DNA of 64,000 nucleotides, from the NCBI RefSeq assembly GCF_022352055.1, contig NZ_JAKRWM010000004.1, forward strand, positions 372,001-436,000. Direction: 5' to 3'. Positions within the stretch are counted from its first letter, which is position 1; the number at the start of each line of letters is the position of its first letter. The notes under the pieces were generated by a model that was not told the DNA's origin, did not search any database, and saw only the letters and a program-made list of their open reading frames with translations. Source of the stretch: Cohnella mopanensis (GTDB lineage: Bacteria > Bacillota > Bacilli > Paenibacillales > Paenibacillaceae). Below, in pieces: positions 16,847 through 25,146 of this stretch. Both the position numbers and the translations under genes were made by a program.

Positions 16847-17614
16847 CGAATAGGACAGCTTCTTATTCCGAGTGTAGTCGTTCTCGCTGCGCTCAAGAAT
16901 CCGGTCGAGGATCAGCTTCTCGAAGTGGGCGAAGCCGCTGTCCCGCTCGCGCGGCCGATCAAGCGTGACCTTCACGTCCAGCGCGATGCGCCCTCTCTCG
17001 ATCAGAATTACCCGATCGGCCAAGGCTACCGCTTCGCTGACGTCGTGGGTGACGAGCACGGCAGTGAATTGCTGCTCCTCCCACAAGCTTTCGATTAACT
17101 CTTGCATGTCGATACGGGTAAGGGCATCGAGCGCGCCTAGCGGCTCATCGAGCAACAGAAGCCTCGGCGAACCGGCGAGCGCCCGGGCCAAGGCGACGCG
17201 TTGCCTCTGTCCGCCGGATAGTACGCCGGGCCATTCATTGGCGCGATCGGCTAGCCCGACTTGCGCGAGCGCCTCCAAGGCTAGCTCCTTGTTCCTCGAT
17301 TTAACGCCCACTTGCACGTTCGCTACCGCTTTTTTCCAAGGCAACAACCTCGCGTCTTGAAACAGCATTCTCGTATCGGGATGAATGCCCTTGATGCCCT
17401 CTCCGTCAACGGAGAGCTCACCCTCGCTCGGACTGTCCAATCCGGCAATCAATCGCAGCAACGTGCTTTTGCCGCAGCCGCTTCGCCCGACGATAGCGAC
17501 GAATTGGCCGGCGGGGATATCCAGATCAATGCCTTGCAGCACCGGTTTCTCTCCGAATCTCTTAGATGCACCGCGAACGAGAAGTCGGGCGCCCTTAGAA
17601 AATGTTCTACTCAT
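16841..17614 (-). CDS. ssuB: Aliphatic sulfonate ABC transporter ATP-binding protein
   Basis: A 257-residue ATPase with Walker [10 protein letters not shown], signature [15 protein letters not shown], Walker [13 protein letters not shown] and the switch histidine in [10 protein letters not shown]. The [18 protein letters not shown]-loop region is typical of the SsuB/TauB/NrtD group. The last gene of the ssu operon; GGAGAGGAG precedes its ATG by eight bases. Its final codons lie in the first unit of the adjacent repeat array. Confidence 0.93.
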   Translation of the reverse strand: MSRTFSKGARLLVRGASKRFGEKPVLQGIDLDIPAGQFVAIVGRSGCGKSTLLRLIAGLDSPSEGELSVDGEGIKGIHPDTRMLFQDARLLPWKKAVANVQVGVKSRNKELALEALAQVGLADRANEWPGVLSGGQRQRVALARALAGSPRLLLLDEPLGALDALTRIDMQELIESLWEEQQFTAVLVTHDVSEAVALADRVILIERGRIALDVKVTLDRPRERDSGFAHFEKLILDRILERSENDYTRNKKLSYSI

Positions 17615-17635
17615 GGATAGGCTCCTCTCCTTCCG

Positions 17636-18415
17636 TTAACGCTTGGCGTAGTTCGGATTCCATTGCAGCAACGTATGCTCCAGCCATTTGGCCGCGGAGT
17701 CCGACAATTTTCCCAGAATGGCATAGATGATGATGGCGAAGACGACGATATCTATTCGCATGAATTCCCGGGCGTTCATAGCCATGTAGCCGATGCCGGA
17801 ATTGGCGGAGATCGTCTCGGCGACGATAAGCGTCAACCACATGAAACCCAAAGCATACCTCAGCCCGACTAGAATGGACGACAAGGCCCCGGGCAATACG
17901 ACTTCGCGATACAGCGCGAAGCCTCTAAGACCGTATACTTTAGCCATCTCGATCAGGCCGGGGTCGATCGAACGTATCCCGTGCAACGTGTTCATGTAGA
18001 TCGGGAAGAATACGCCGAGAACGACCAAGAAAATTTTAGCCTTCTCGTCTATTCCGAACCAAATAATGACTAAGGGAATAAGGGCGAGGTGGGGGACGTT
18101 GCGCACCATCTGAAGCGTACTGTCCAATAGTCGGTTAGCCGTGGAGGACATCCCGTTAAGCAGCCCCAGCAGAAACCCGATCCCGCCGCCGATGCCTAGA
18201 CCGATAAGCGCCCTGCGCGTGCTATCCCAGATGTAATGGAAGATTTCGCCCGATTTTACCAGAGCAACGCCGGCTTCCGCTACTTTGAGCGGAGTCGGCA
18301 ACGTGCGCGTGGAAATATATCCGAGCTGGCCTAACAACTGCCAGACGACAATGACGAGAACGGGCACGTAAGCAGGCGCGAATCGGTTATGGATGAGTTT
18401 GCTGAACAAGTTCAT
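17636..18415 (-). CDS. ssuC: Aliphatic sulfonate ABC transporter permease
   Basis: A 259-residue permease with six predicted helices and the BPD loop [31 protein letters not shown]. The ATG at 18415 is chosen because GGAGG lies eight bases upstream; the frame extends to 18475 without support. It overlaps the 3' end of ssuD by 29 bases, so translation is likely coupled. It moves organosulfonates across the membrane together with SsuA and SsuB. Confidence 0.92.
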   Translation of the reverse strand: MNLFSKLIHNRFAPAYVPVLVIVVWQLLGQLGYISTRTLPTPLKVAEAGVALVKSGEIFHYIWDSTRRALIGLGIGGGIGFLLGLLNGMSSTANRLLDSTLQMVRNVPHLALIPLVIIWFGIDEKAKIFLVVLGVFFPIYMNTLHGIRSIDPGLIEMAKVYGLRGFALYREVVLPGALSSILVGLRYALGFMWLTLIVAETISANSGIGYMAMNAREFMRIDIVVFAIIIYAILGKLSDSAAKWLEHTLLQWNPNYAKR

Positions 18416-19574
18416 GCGTTGATCCTCCACCCTGCGGGCCCGTAACTTTACCCGGGCGTCTGTTGTAAGCCACAAGTTCGCCGAAAGCTTCGATAGCCGA
18501 GGTTTGCGATTGTGATTCTCGAACCTTCAAGGGAAGCAGAGGGAACAACAGCTCTGCCGCCCGATAGGATTCCTCCAGATGGGGATATCCGGAGAAGATG
18601 AACGTCTCGATGCCAAGCTCGTAATACTCCTTGATCCGAGCCGCAACCGACTGCGGATCGCCGACAAGCGCGGTTCCGGCACCGCCTCTTACGAGTCCGA
18701 TTCCCGCCCACAGGTTAGGCCCGATGACGAGCGAGGATCTGTCGCCCTTGTGCAGGTCTGCCATCCGTTTCTGACCTACGGAATCGTACCGGGCCAGAAT
18801 GCCCTGCGCTTCGGCGATCGTCTGCTCATCCACGTAACGAATGAGTTGGTCGGCCGCCGCCCAAGCTTCTTCGTCCGTCTCCCGGACGATCACGTGAAGC
18901 CGGATGCCGAAGCGAACTGTTCTTCCGCTGGCTTCCGCCAACCGCCTAACCTCGGCGATCTTCTTGGCGACTTCTTCCGGAGGCTCGCCCCAAGTGAGAT
19001 AGAAATCCACATGGTTTGCCGCGATCTGTTGCGCCGCGGGAGATGAACCGCCGAAATAGACCGGAGGATATGGCTTTTGCAGAGGAGGAAATAACAATTG
19101 TCCCTCCTCCGACCGCAAGTATTTACCGTTATAGGTCACTTGCTCCCCCTGCATGAGGCGACGCCAGATCGTCATGAACTCGTCGGTCTGTTCGTACCTT
19201 TCCTTGTGCGAGAGGAACATTCCGTCCCCGGCGAGCTCATGGGGATCTCCGCCCGTGACGATGTTAACGAGCAACCGGCCGTTAGAGAACCGGTCGAGCG
19301 AAGAAGCCATTCGCGCCGCGGTGGAAGGGGACATTAACCCCGGACGCACGGCGACTAGAAATTTCAGCTTGCTAGTCGCCGGGATAAGGGAGGAGGCTGC
19401 GATCCAAGCATCCTCGCAGGCTTTGCCTGTCGGTAACAGTACGCCATGATAGCCTAGCCGATCCGCGGCTTGCGCGATTTGCCGGATGTAGTCGTAATCG
19501 ACGGCTCTAGCTCCTTTAGCGGTTGCTAAATATCTACCATCGCCGTGCAAAGGAATGAACCAAAAAAGTTCCAT
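18387..19574 (-). CDS. ssuD: FMNH2-dependent alkanesulfonate monooxygenase
   Basis: A 395-residue luciferase-like TIM barrel that cleaves alkanesulfonates to aldehyde and sulfite using reduced flavin. The start [18 protein letters not shown] and the internal [19 protein letters not shown] and [12 protein letters not shown] are hallmark SsuD sequences. GAGGAG precedes the ATG by eight bases. The C-terminal 20 or so residues beyond the conserved part are encoded in the overlap with ssuC. No SsuE flavin reductase gene is seen in the window, so reduced FMN must come from elsewhere. Confidence 0.95.
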   Translation of the reverse strand: MELFWFIPLHGDGRYLATAKGARAVDYDYIRQIAQAADRLGYHGVLLPTGKACEDAWIAASSLIPATSKLKFLVAVRPGLMSPSTAARMASSLDRFSNGRLLVNIVTGGDPHELAGDGMFLSHKERYEQTDEFMTIWRRLMQGEQVTYNGKYLRSEEGQLLFPPLQKPYPPVYFGGSSPAAQQIAANHVDFYLTWGEPPEEVAKKIAEVRRLAEASGRTVRFGIRLHVIVRETDEEAWAAADQLIRYVDEQTIAEAQGILARYDSVGQKRMADLHKGDRSSLVIGPNLWAGIGLVRGGAGTALVGDPQSVAARIKEYYELGIETFIFSGYPHLEESYRAAELLFPLLPLKVRESQSQTSAIEAFGELVAYNRRPGKVTGPQGGGSTHELVQQTHP

Positions 19575-19615
19575 ATGCGTGTCTCCTCAATCCCGGGTGG
19601 GGTAGGGTAAAATCG

Positions 19616-20674
19616 TTATTTCAGGATGGCGTCGTTAATATCGATTGCCGTTGGGATCAGCTTGAGCTCGAAGAACGCATCGGCGATTTTCTGTTGCGCG
19701 GCAATGATGTCGTCGGTAATCGGTTCAATGCCGAAATTACGGTGGGAGAGAGCTTGCTCCAAGGACGGGACATCCAAATTGAGCGCGGGGGCGAGCAGTT
19801 TGGCTACGTCGTTTAGATTATCTTTGGCCCATTGATCGGATTCCTTCAATTGCTCGAATAGAACGTCGATGGCCGCTTTATCGTTTTCCGCGAACTTGCG
19901 GGTCGTGAGGTAAAATTCGTAGTTGTCGACAAGCCCTTCGCCATCCGCCAATACGCGCGCTTTCGTTGCCAACTGAGCTGCGGAGTAGAACGGCTCCCAT
20001 ATGACCCAGGCATCTACGTTGCCGCTCTCGAATGCGGCTCTAGCGTCTGCGGGAGGAAGGAACACGACATTGATGTCGGAATATTTTAAGCCTACTTTCT
20101 CCAAATATTTCACGAGCAAGTAATGAACGTTAGAGCCTTTGTTTAGCGCGACTTTCTTGCCTTTCAGATCGGCTCCCGTCTTGATCGGGGAGTTCTCGGG
20201 AACAAGAATGGCTTCGGCTTTCGGACTTGCGGGAGAGTGCCCTACATAGACGAGCGGCGTGCCTGCTGCTTGCGCGAAGATCGGGGGCGCTTCGCCAACG
20301 TTGCCGATATCGATGCTGCCGACATTGACGGCTTCCAACAGTTGAGGGCCTCCCGGGAACTGCGTCCACTCTACCTTGTAGCCGACTTCCTTCAGCTTCT
20401 CTTCCAGCCCCCCTTTTTCTTTCAAAATATTGATGGAGGCGTACTTCTGATAACCGATGCGAATGGTTTTGTTCACGGCCACGGATGGGCTAACTGCCGC
20501 GGACGGACTAGCCGCCACTGCGCTTGGACTTGCTTCCTTGCTTGGGCTAGCCGAGCTTGCTTTGTTATTCGAATTGTTGGAGCCGCATGCCGACAGCAGC
20601 GTCAGTGCAAATACCAGTCCTAGGGCGATTACCCCGTTTATCGCTTTGTTGCGTTTCCGATTGTTGCTCTTCAT
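19616..20674 (-). CDS. ssuA: Aliphatic sulfonate-binding lipoprotein
   Basis: A 352-residue NMT1/SsuA-type binding protein. The signal peptide ends at the lipobox TLLSAC and is followed by an Asn/Ser/Ala/Pro linker of low complexity. The mature domain begins KTIRIGYQKYASINILKEKG and includes VNVGSIDIGNVGEAPPIFAQ, as in sulfonate binders. ATG 20674 is preferred over an in-frame GTG at 20683, which sits only two bases after GAGGGG. First gene of the ssuADCB operon, divergent from the HTH-SBP fusion gene. Confidence 0.92.
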   Translation of the reverse strand: MKSNNRKRNKAINGVIALGLVFALTLLSACGSNNSNNKASSASPSKEASPSAVAASPSAAVSPSVAVNKTIRIGYQKYASINILKEKGGLEEKLKEVGYKVEWTQFPGGPQLLEAVNVGSIDIGNVGEAPPIFAQAAGTPLVYVGHSPASPKAEAILVPENSPIKTGADLKGKKVALNKGSNVHYLLVKYLEKVGLKYSDINVVFLPPADARAAFESGNVDAWVIWEPFYSAAQLATKARVLADGEGLVDNYEFYLTTRKFAENDKAAIDVLFEQLKESDQWAKDNLNDVAKLLAPALNLDVPSLEQALSHRNFGIEPITDDIIAAQQKIADAFFELKLIPTAIDINDAILK

Positions 20675-20753
20675 TTTCCTCACTACCCCTCACCTAGCTT
20701 ATTTTTATTAAAACTAACAATTCCAATAAACTTACTTTGAATTTATTAACAAG

Positions 20754-20782
20754 AAATTATCACCCTGAATTGTCCCTGTCAA
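20754..20782 (-). promoter_or_regulatory. Promoter of the ssu operon
   Basis: On the minus strand a perfect TTGACA (20777-20782) is separated by 17 bases from TAATTT (20754-20759). The transcription start would lie near 20747, leaving a leader of about 70 bases before ssuA. Confidence 0.75.
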
Positions 20783-20876
20783 TACATGGAGGAGAGATGA
20801 GGAAGTATGAGGAACAATGAGGAGTTTGACCATATTTTCCCATGTTTATTGATGTTTGCTAAGGATTCGTATAAGA

Positions 20877-20916
20877 TAAGAATTACTTATAATTCCCATA
20901 AAAATAGTAAGAATTA
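20877..20916 (+). promoter_or_regulatory. Direct repeats TAAGAATTA in the divergent ssu control region
   Basis: Identical nonamers at 20877 and 20908 are 31 bases apart, three helical turns, in an AT-rich stretch just before the regulator gene. A related TAAGGATTC lies at 20860. They are candidate binding sites for the adjacent HTH protein (inference). Confidence 0.4.
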
Positions 20917-20939
20917 AAATAAGCCACGGAGGTGTAAAG

Positions 20940-22148
20940 GTGCTTAACGAACGTTTCGATTTATTGAGCCTCCAAGAGGCTATGGATATTCTGGGCGTTA
21001 GCCGGGCGACCATCGACCGTTGGCGCAAAGATAAGAAGCTTCCGCACATTAAGATCGGCAAGGAAATATGGGTCGACAAGCATAAGCTGCAAGCCTGGGT
21101 TCATCTTCATTCCCATGCGCAAGAACAAGAGAGGGTTCCTAAGAAAGCCCCATCCGTACGAATCATTACGGTCGGCTATCAAAGCGGCGCGGCATTAGTA
21201 TGGAGCACCCTTGTCATTAAGAAGCTGGGTTTATTCGAAGACGAGCTAGGTCGAATGGCGCCGTCGGTAAACTTTAAGGTGAATTGGGTCGACGCTCCGA
21301 ACGGAATGGAGCTGGTGGAGGAACTGATCGGCGGAAATATTCATTTCGCTTCCATTGGAGATTACCCCATGATCGCGAGCCGGGCATTAAGCCGAATTTT
21401 GCCGCGATTCAAGCCGTTGTTCTTGGCTTTCGACGGTAAGACGCGGAATGGGGGAGGCATCTCGCTAGTCGTTCCTGCCGGGAGCGCGATTCAACGGACG
21501 GAGGAGCTAAGCGGAGCATCGATTGCCACAGTGGGCAATTCTAGCGCGTCTTACCGGCTGCAGGAATGGTCGAGCGCCTATGGACTGGAGTCGGCGCCGG
21601 TCGTTCATCGTACGATGGGAGATTGCTTGCAAGGCATTATGCAAGGAAATGTTGCCGCGAGCGTTCTGTGGGAGCCTTATTTGAGTTGGGTACAGTCGAT
21701 CGGGGCGGGTGTTCCCGTTTTCTCCGAAGGGGTGGGCGGAGATTATTTGACCGGCTTGATGGCTGATGGAAATTGGGTGCAAGGAAACGAAGAGGTCGTG
21801 ATCGCCTACTTGAAAGCCCATCTTCGAGCGCATGATTTTATTCGCGGCGAACCTGCCCGGGCTGCCGCCATCATCTCCGAAGCGAGCGGTTTTCCGGCAG
21901 CTATCGTGGCTGGGGTCTTGTCGCAGATTCGATGGGATGCTTCCTTGTATGAACGGGACTTGGAGACGCTGCAACGCTTGGGTGAAGACCAAGCCGGGCA
22001 GTTGCCTCTGGCGGTTAAGCCGGGACGGAACGGAGAGGAATTTCCTTACGGTACACATTATTTGCAAGCCGCGGTTCAAGCGCTGAAGCTTCCTATCCTT
22101 CCCGATTCGCCCTTGTCAGGGGAATGGTCGAGAGACATGATCTATTAG
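20940..22148 (+). CDS. HTH domain fused to SsuA-like solute-binding domain; putative one-component sulfonate regulator
   Basis: A 402-residue protein without signal peptide or membrane segment. Residues 8-58 are an excisionase/MerR-type helix-turn-helix (LSLQEAMDILGVSRATIDRW, then LPHIKIGKEIWVDKHKLQAW). Residues 75-330 are an NMT1/SsuA-type binding domain (ITVGYQSGAALVWSTLVIKK, then GGNIHFASIGDYPM and ASVLWEPYLSWVQ) that closely parallels the SsuA encoded on the other strand. The GTG start has GGAGG eight bases upstream. Its divergent position suggests it senses a sulfonate in the cytoplasm and controls ssuADCB. I know of no described regulator with this architecture. Confidence 0.85.
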   Translation: MLNERFDLLSLQEAMDILGVSRATIDRWRKDKKLPHIKIGKEIWVDKHKLQAWVHLHSHAQEQERVPKKAPSVRIITVGYQSGAALVWSTLVIKKLGLFEDELGRMAPSVNFKVNWVDAPNGMELVEELIGGNIHFASIGDYPMIASRALSRILPRFKPLFLAFDGKTRNGGGISLVVPAGSAIQRTEELSGASIATVGNSSASYRLQEWSSAYGLESAPVVHRTMGDCLQGIMQGNVAASVLWEPYLSWVQSIGAGVPVFSEGVGGDYLTGLMADGNWVQGNEEVVIAYLKAHLRAHDFIRGEPARAAAIISEASGFPAAIVAGVLSQIRWDASLYERDLETLQRLGEDQAGQLPLAVKPGRNGEEFPYGTHYLQAAVQALKLPILPDSPLSGEWSRDMIY

Positions 22149-22198
22149 AGGCTGTCCATAGTCGACTCCAGGGGCATGGAATAAAAAGAATTTAGCCG

Positions 22199-22228
22199 TT
22201 GAGAGGGAATTCGAATATATGGTATAGT
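22199..22228 (+). promoter_or_regulatory. Promoter of the deformylase gene
   Basis: TTGAGA, an 18-base spacer ending in TGG, then TATAGT; a TGn extension is present. Confidence 0.65.
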
Positions 22229-22282
22229 AGGCGCGGAATTGCGATTTAGGGCATGCTACAAACGAAAGGGGCATCTACGCAA

Positions 22283-22801
22283 ATGTCCGTATTGAATATC
22301 GTACCTTTTGGGGAATCCATCTTACGCAAGAAGGCTAAACCCGTTGAAGAAATGACGCCGAAAATCATCAAGCTGCTGGACGATATGGCGGAGACGCTCT
22401 ACGCGTCCGAAGGACGCGCAGGTCTTGCCGCTCCTCAAGTCGGAATTATTAGGCGGATCATCGTAATGGATTGCGGCGAGGGCTTGATCGAACTCATAAA
22501 TCCGGAAATCGTGGAATTAAGCGGAGAGCAAGACGGGGCTGAAGCCTGTTTGTCCTTTCCTAATTATCATGGATTCGTTAAGCGCGCCAACTATGTGAAG
22601 ATTACGACATTAACCCGGCAAGGGGAGCGCATCGAGTTGGAGGGCGAAGGATTTTTGGCTCGCTGCATCCAGCATGAAATCGATCATCTTAACGGAGTGT
22701 TATTCGTGGATCGCGTAGAAGGTCCGTGGTTATACGAGGATAAGACGCAGCAGAGAATAAGCCTGTTCGAGGTTGTGAATCTAACGAATCAGGGGTTATA
22801 G
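22283..22801 (+). CDS. def: Peptide deformylase
   Basis: A 172-residue metallohydrolase that removes the formyl group from nascent proteins. The three motifs are present: GRAGLAAPQVG, EACLSFP (usually EGCLS; Gly is Ala here) with the metal-ligand Cys, and QHEIDH. The ATG at 22283 gives the usual family N-terminus (SVLNIVPFGESILRKKAKPV); a frame-internal ATG at 22253 adds ten residues with no better site. The size and insert-poor form fit a small type-1-like deformylase, probably a second copy in the genome. Confidence 0.92.
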   Translation: MSVLNIVPFGESILRKKAKPVEEMTPKIIKLLDDMAETLYASEGRAGLAAPQVGIIRRIIVMDCGEGLIELINPEIVELSGEQDGAEACLSFPNYHGFVKRANYVKITTLTRQGERIELEGEGFLARCIQHEIDHLNGVLFVDRVEGPWLYEDKTQQRISLFEVVNLTNQGL

Positions 22802-22869
22802 AGAGTCAACCGGCGTTCGATTGGGCAAACTGGTTAGTGCACAATCATTCCACGCTGGGAGGCAATCAG

Positions 22870-23220
22870 ATGACCGAGCATAACCATGTCGTCGGCAAAG
22901 ACGGCGATATTAATCCAAGCAAGGTGGACAATGCGATCTCGAGGATCGATCCTTCGGAGAGGGACCGTATTCTCAAGAACTTCGACGAGTTCAAAGGTTA
23001 CTTAGGCAAGCGAATCAAAATGGCAGAGAGCCTTGGCATGGGAGAAGAACAGATGGCTACTGTCGCTCAGAAAGTCGCCGACTATTTGGCGAGCCATGAA
23101 GAGCCGCGCAATAGCGAGGAGCATCTGCTTCAGGAACTGTGGAAAGTCGGCTCGAAAGAGGAACAACACAATCTTGCGCATCTGTTAGTACGGCTTGCGC
23201 AGTCGCAGATTAAGCATTAA
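22870..23220 (+). CDS. DUF3243 family protein (YmfJ-like)
   Basis: A 116-residue soluble helical protein of a Bacillales-specific family of unknown function. The core DPSERDRILKNFDEFKGYLGKRI and MATVAQKVADYLA match my memory of DUF3243. ATG 22870 has GGGAGG eight bases upstream, so the 11 extra upstream codons of the open frame are not used. It follows def in the same direction and ends at a terminator. Confidence 0.8.
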   Translation: MTEHNHVVGKDGDINPSKVDNAISRIDPSERDRILKNFDEFKGYLGKRIKMAESLGMGEEQMATVAQKVADYLASHEEPRNSEEHLLQELWKVGSKEEQHNLAHLLVRLAQSQIKH

Positions 23221-23232
23221 GCCGTTTTTGAG

Positions 23233-23270
23233 AGAAGCCACCTTCGATGATGAAGGGGCTTCTTTTCTTT
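23233..23270 (+). terminator. Terminator after DUF3243 gene
   Basis: AGAAGCC-a-CCTTC pairs with GAAGG-g-GCTTCT, followed by TTTTCTTT. Confidence 0.8.
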
Positions 23271-23354
23271 GTTCTACGGGCATTAATTAATAGGGGTGAT
23301 ATCTGCAACGATTTTCCATTAAATGCGTCTATTTCCACAGAGGAGTGGATTGCG

Positions 23355-24140
23355 TTGATAAAATTAATAGGGCTAGTTGCGCTGGTCGTATTTACTGCTG
23401 GTTGCGAATCGGGGAGTACGAACTCCGTCGTCAGTGCCGAGGTGAACTGGGAAGAGTTTGCGGTGACGAAAGTCGAGATCAGTCGTTCCCATCGGTTGGG
23501 GAGTATTAATCCTGCTTTATTTGGCGTGGTGGATCAGCCGGATGAAGTGGCGCTATTAGCCGAAGGCTTTCGTTCCGCTACTAAAATGGAAGGCAAACTA
23601 GATATCGGGAAGGCTGATTTGGACCTGGTCTTCTTAGGCGAGGGAGAGCGGCAAGCTTTTCATTTGTGGTTACAGCCCAACCCGGAGAGCAAGGCCATGT
23701 ACACCCTCGCCTCGGATACCGGAACAGGCTATACTTTGTCTGAGGAAGCTGCGAACGAACTCCGAGATCGTATCTATGCATTACCTTACACTCCGGAGCA
23801 GGCGGCTAAAAATGGCGAAATCGTTGAAATGTACGGGAAATATAGGAATGAGGACAAGTGGGTTAAGTTCGTTGATCATGTGAACAAGGGAACTCCGGAT
23901 GAAGTGCATCTGACTTTCTATACGCTTGAGGGAGCCCCGTTATTTCGGGATTTCGTCTATGATGGACAGGCGATTGAGTTTACTTATGATCGTGCATGGG
24001 ATTCATATGGAGGTAATTCCATTCGGAAAACGACAGCTTTCTGTCAAGGTATCGAGAAAAAGGGCGCGAAATATGTGCTGTCGGGATGCGATCGGGAAGA
24101 TATGGCTCCTTACTTTGACGGATTCTATTTAAGTAAGTAA
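23355..24140 (+). CDS. Hypothetical lipoprotein, 261 aa
   Basis: The TTG at 23355 has GAGGAG nine bases upstream and opens a classic lipoprotein signal (IKLIGLVALVVFTAGC), so the exported protein is lipid-anchored at Cys16. The longer frame from 23247 would start inside the preceding terminator. The mature part has no family I recognise; it is mixed alpha/beta and contains YALPYTPEQAAKNGEIVEMY. Two late cysteines (FCQGIEKKG and LSGCDRED) could form a disulfide outside the cell. No close neighbour indicates a role. Confidence 0.7.
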   Translation: MIKLIGLVALVVFTAGCESGSTNSVVSAEVNWEEFAVTKVEISRSHRLGSINPALFGVVDQPDEVALLAEGFRSATKMEGKLDIGKADLDLVFLGEGERQAFHLWLQPNPESKAMYTLASDTGTGYTLSEEAANELRDRIYALPYTPEQAAKNGEIVEMYGKYRNEDKWVKFVDHVNKGTPDEVHLTFYTLEGAPLFRDFVYDGQAIEFTYDRAWDSYGGNSIRKTTAFCQGIEKKGAKYVLSGCDREDMAPYFDGFYLSK

Positions 24141-24197
24141 TTGCACGAACGCGAAAAGCCATGATGAGCGTAGGTAACAAAGCCGGTGAAGTTGTTC

Positions 24198-24226
24198 TTG
24201 CCTAAAATATCCATGTAAGCTATAGT
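24198..24226 (+). promoter_or_regulatory. Promoter of the thiamine operon
   Basis: TTGCCT, 17 bases, TATAGT. It lies just upstream of the TPP riboswitch. Confidence 0.7.
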
Positions 24227-24243
24227 GGGGTTAATTAAATAGT

Positions 24244-24340
24244 GATGCACGGGTGCTGGATGAAGTCTGGCTGAGATAGGGAACTTATTTCCCTGACCGT
24301 TAATCTGATCCAGGTAATGCTGGCGTAGAGAACATGTCGA
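24244..24340 (+). ncRNA. TPP (THI-box) riboswitch
   Basis: The conserved elements are in order: GGGTGCTGGATGAAGTCTGGCTGAGA at the pyrimidine-sensor side (positions 24251-24276, key CTGAGA), then CCCTGACC, CTGATCCAGGTAATGCTGG and CGTAGAGAA. A small P3a-like hairpin (GGGAA/TTCCC) lies between. With TPP bound it should favour the terminator at 24347 and switch the operon off. Confidence 0.93.
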
Positions 24341-24346
24341 ATTGTA

Positions 24347-24377
24347 ACCATTCGTGTATTCTCGAATGGTTTTTTTG
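24347..24377 (+). terminator. Riboswitch-controlled terminator
   Basis: AACCATTCG-tgtattct-CGAATGGTT and a run of T directly follow the TPP aptamer. Confidence 0.9.
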
Positions 24378-24421
24378 TATTGTCCTCGCCTGTTTCCTGA
24401 TCGAAGGAGGAAGCGAAAGAG

Positions 24422-24478
24422 ATGATTGAATCATTCATTAACCAAGATCAAGTGGATAGGGGGTGGCTGTATCCATGA
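24422..24478 (+). CDS. Possible 18-codon leader ORF coupled to tenA
   Basis: ATG to TGA encodes 18 residues (starts MIESFINQ, ends RGWLYP). AGGAGG lies 11 bases upstream, the strongest such site after the riboswitch terminator. Its stop overlaps the tenA start as CCATGAG. It could serve only to load ribosomes for tenA. No homologue is known to me, so it may be chance. Confidence 0.35.
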   Translation: MIESFINQDQVDRGWLYP

Positions 24479-25146
24479 GTCGGTTTAGCAAAAGATTGTA
24501 CCGTTCAGCCCATGGAGTATGGGAAATGAGCCATCGTCACCCGTTCTTGGTCGAGATGAAAGAAGGGACGCTGGATACTGGGCGGTTCATCTATTATCTC
24601 AAGCAGGACTATGTGTATCTGATCGATTATGCCAAGATGTTCGCTATCGGCAGCCTAAAGTCCCCTGACCTAGAGACGATGTCCCGATTCGCGGAGTTGT
24701 TCCATTCCACGCTGACCGTGGAGATGGAGCTTCACAGACAGTATGCCGAGCGTTTCGGCGTGACGCGGGAACAACTGGAACAAACCCAGCCTTCGCCAAC
24801 AACCGTTGCGTATACGAAGTATATGCTGGACGCCGCGATGCAAGGCTCGCTGGCCGAGGTGGTGGCCGCCTTGCTCCCTTGCATGTGGAGTTACCGCGAG
24901 ATCGGCATCGCATTCGCAAAATTTCCGGGAGCGTTGGACCATCCGCTGTTCCGAGAGTGGATTCTGATGTACAGCTCCGAGGAGTTCGGGGCATTAACCA
25001 ATTGGAGTATCGGCTTGATGGACCGCTTGGCGGAAGGGTTGCCGGAGCGAGAGCTAGCCCGGTTAGAGGAACACTTCGTCAAGGCCTCGAAGCTGGAATA
25101 TATGTTCTGGGATATGGCTTACAGGCAAGAGGAGTGGCCGATTTGA
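24475..25146 (+). CDS. tenA: Aminopyrimidine aminohydrolase / thiaminase II
   Basis: A 223-residue all-helical TenA. It deaminates aminomethyl-HMP from degraded thiamine to give HMP for salvage. The catalytic cysteine lies in LLPCMWSYREIG, and the conserved glutamate region LEYMFWDMAYRQE is at the C-terminus. ATG 24475 is used; the GTG at 24463 overlaps the GGGGG site. First main gene of the TPP-controlled operon, coupled downstream to the ABC genes that import the pyrimidine precursor. Confidence 0.92.
   Translation: MSRFSKRLYRSAHGVWEMSHRHPFLVEMKEGTLDTGRFIYYLKQDYVYLIDYAKMFAIGSLKSPDLETMSRFAELFHSTLTVEMELHRQYAERFGVTREQLEQTQPSPTTVAYTKYMLDAAMQGSLAEVVAALLPCMWSYREIGIAFAKFPGALDHPLFREWILMYSSEEFGALTNWSIGLMDRLAEGLPERELARLEEHFVKASKLEYMFWDMAYRQEEWPI

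Noticed and set aside
16497..16896. 118- and 120-codon open frames on both strands with 17-residue repeats
   Set aside because: They are the six-unit 51-bp array plus gene ends; they overlap the helicase and ssuB genes and have no start signals.
20684..20753. S-box or T-box type leader for the ssu operon
   Set aside because: The leader of about 70 bases is AT-rich and lacks the conserved core motifs of either element.
24879..25142. N-terminal extension of the thiZ frame
   Set aside because: It lies inside tenA; TTG 25143 has an ideal site and gives the normal ATPase N-terminus.
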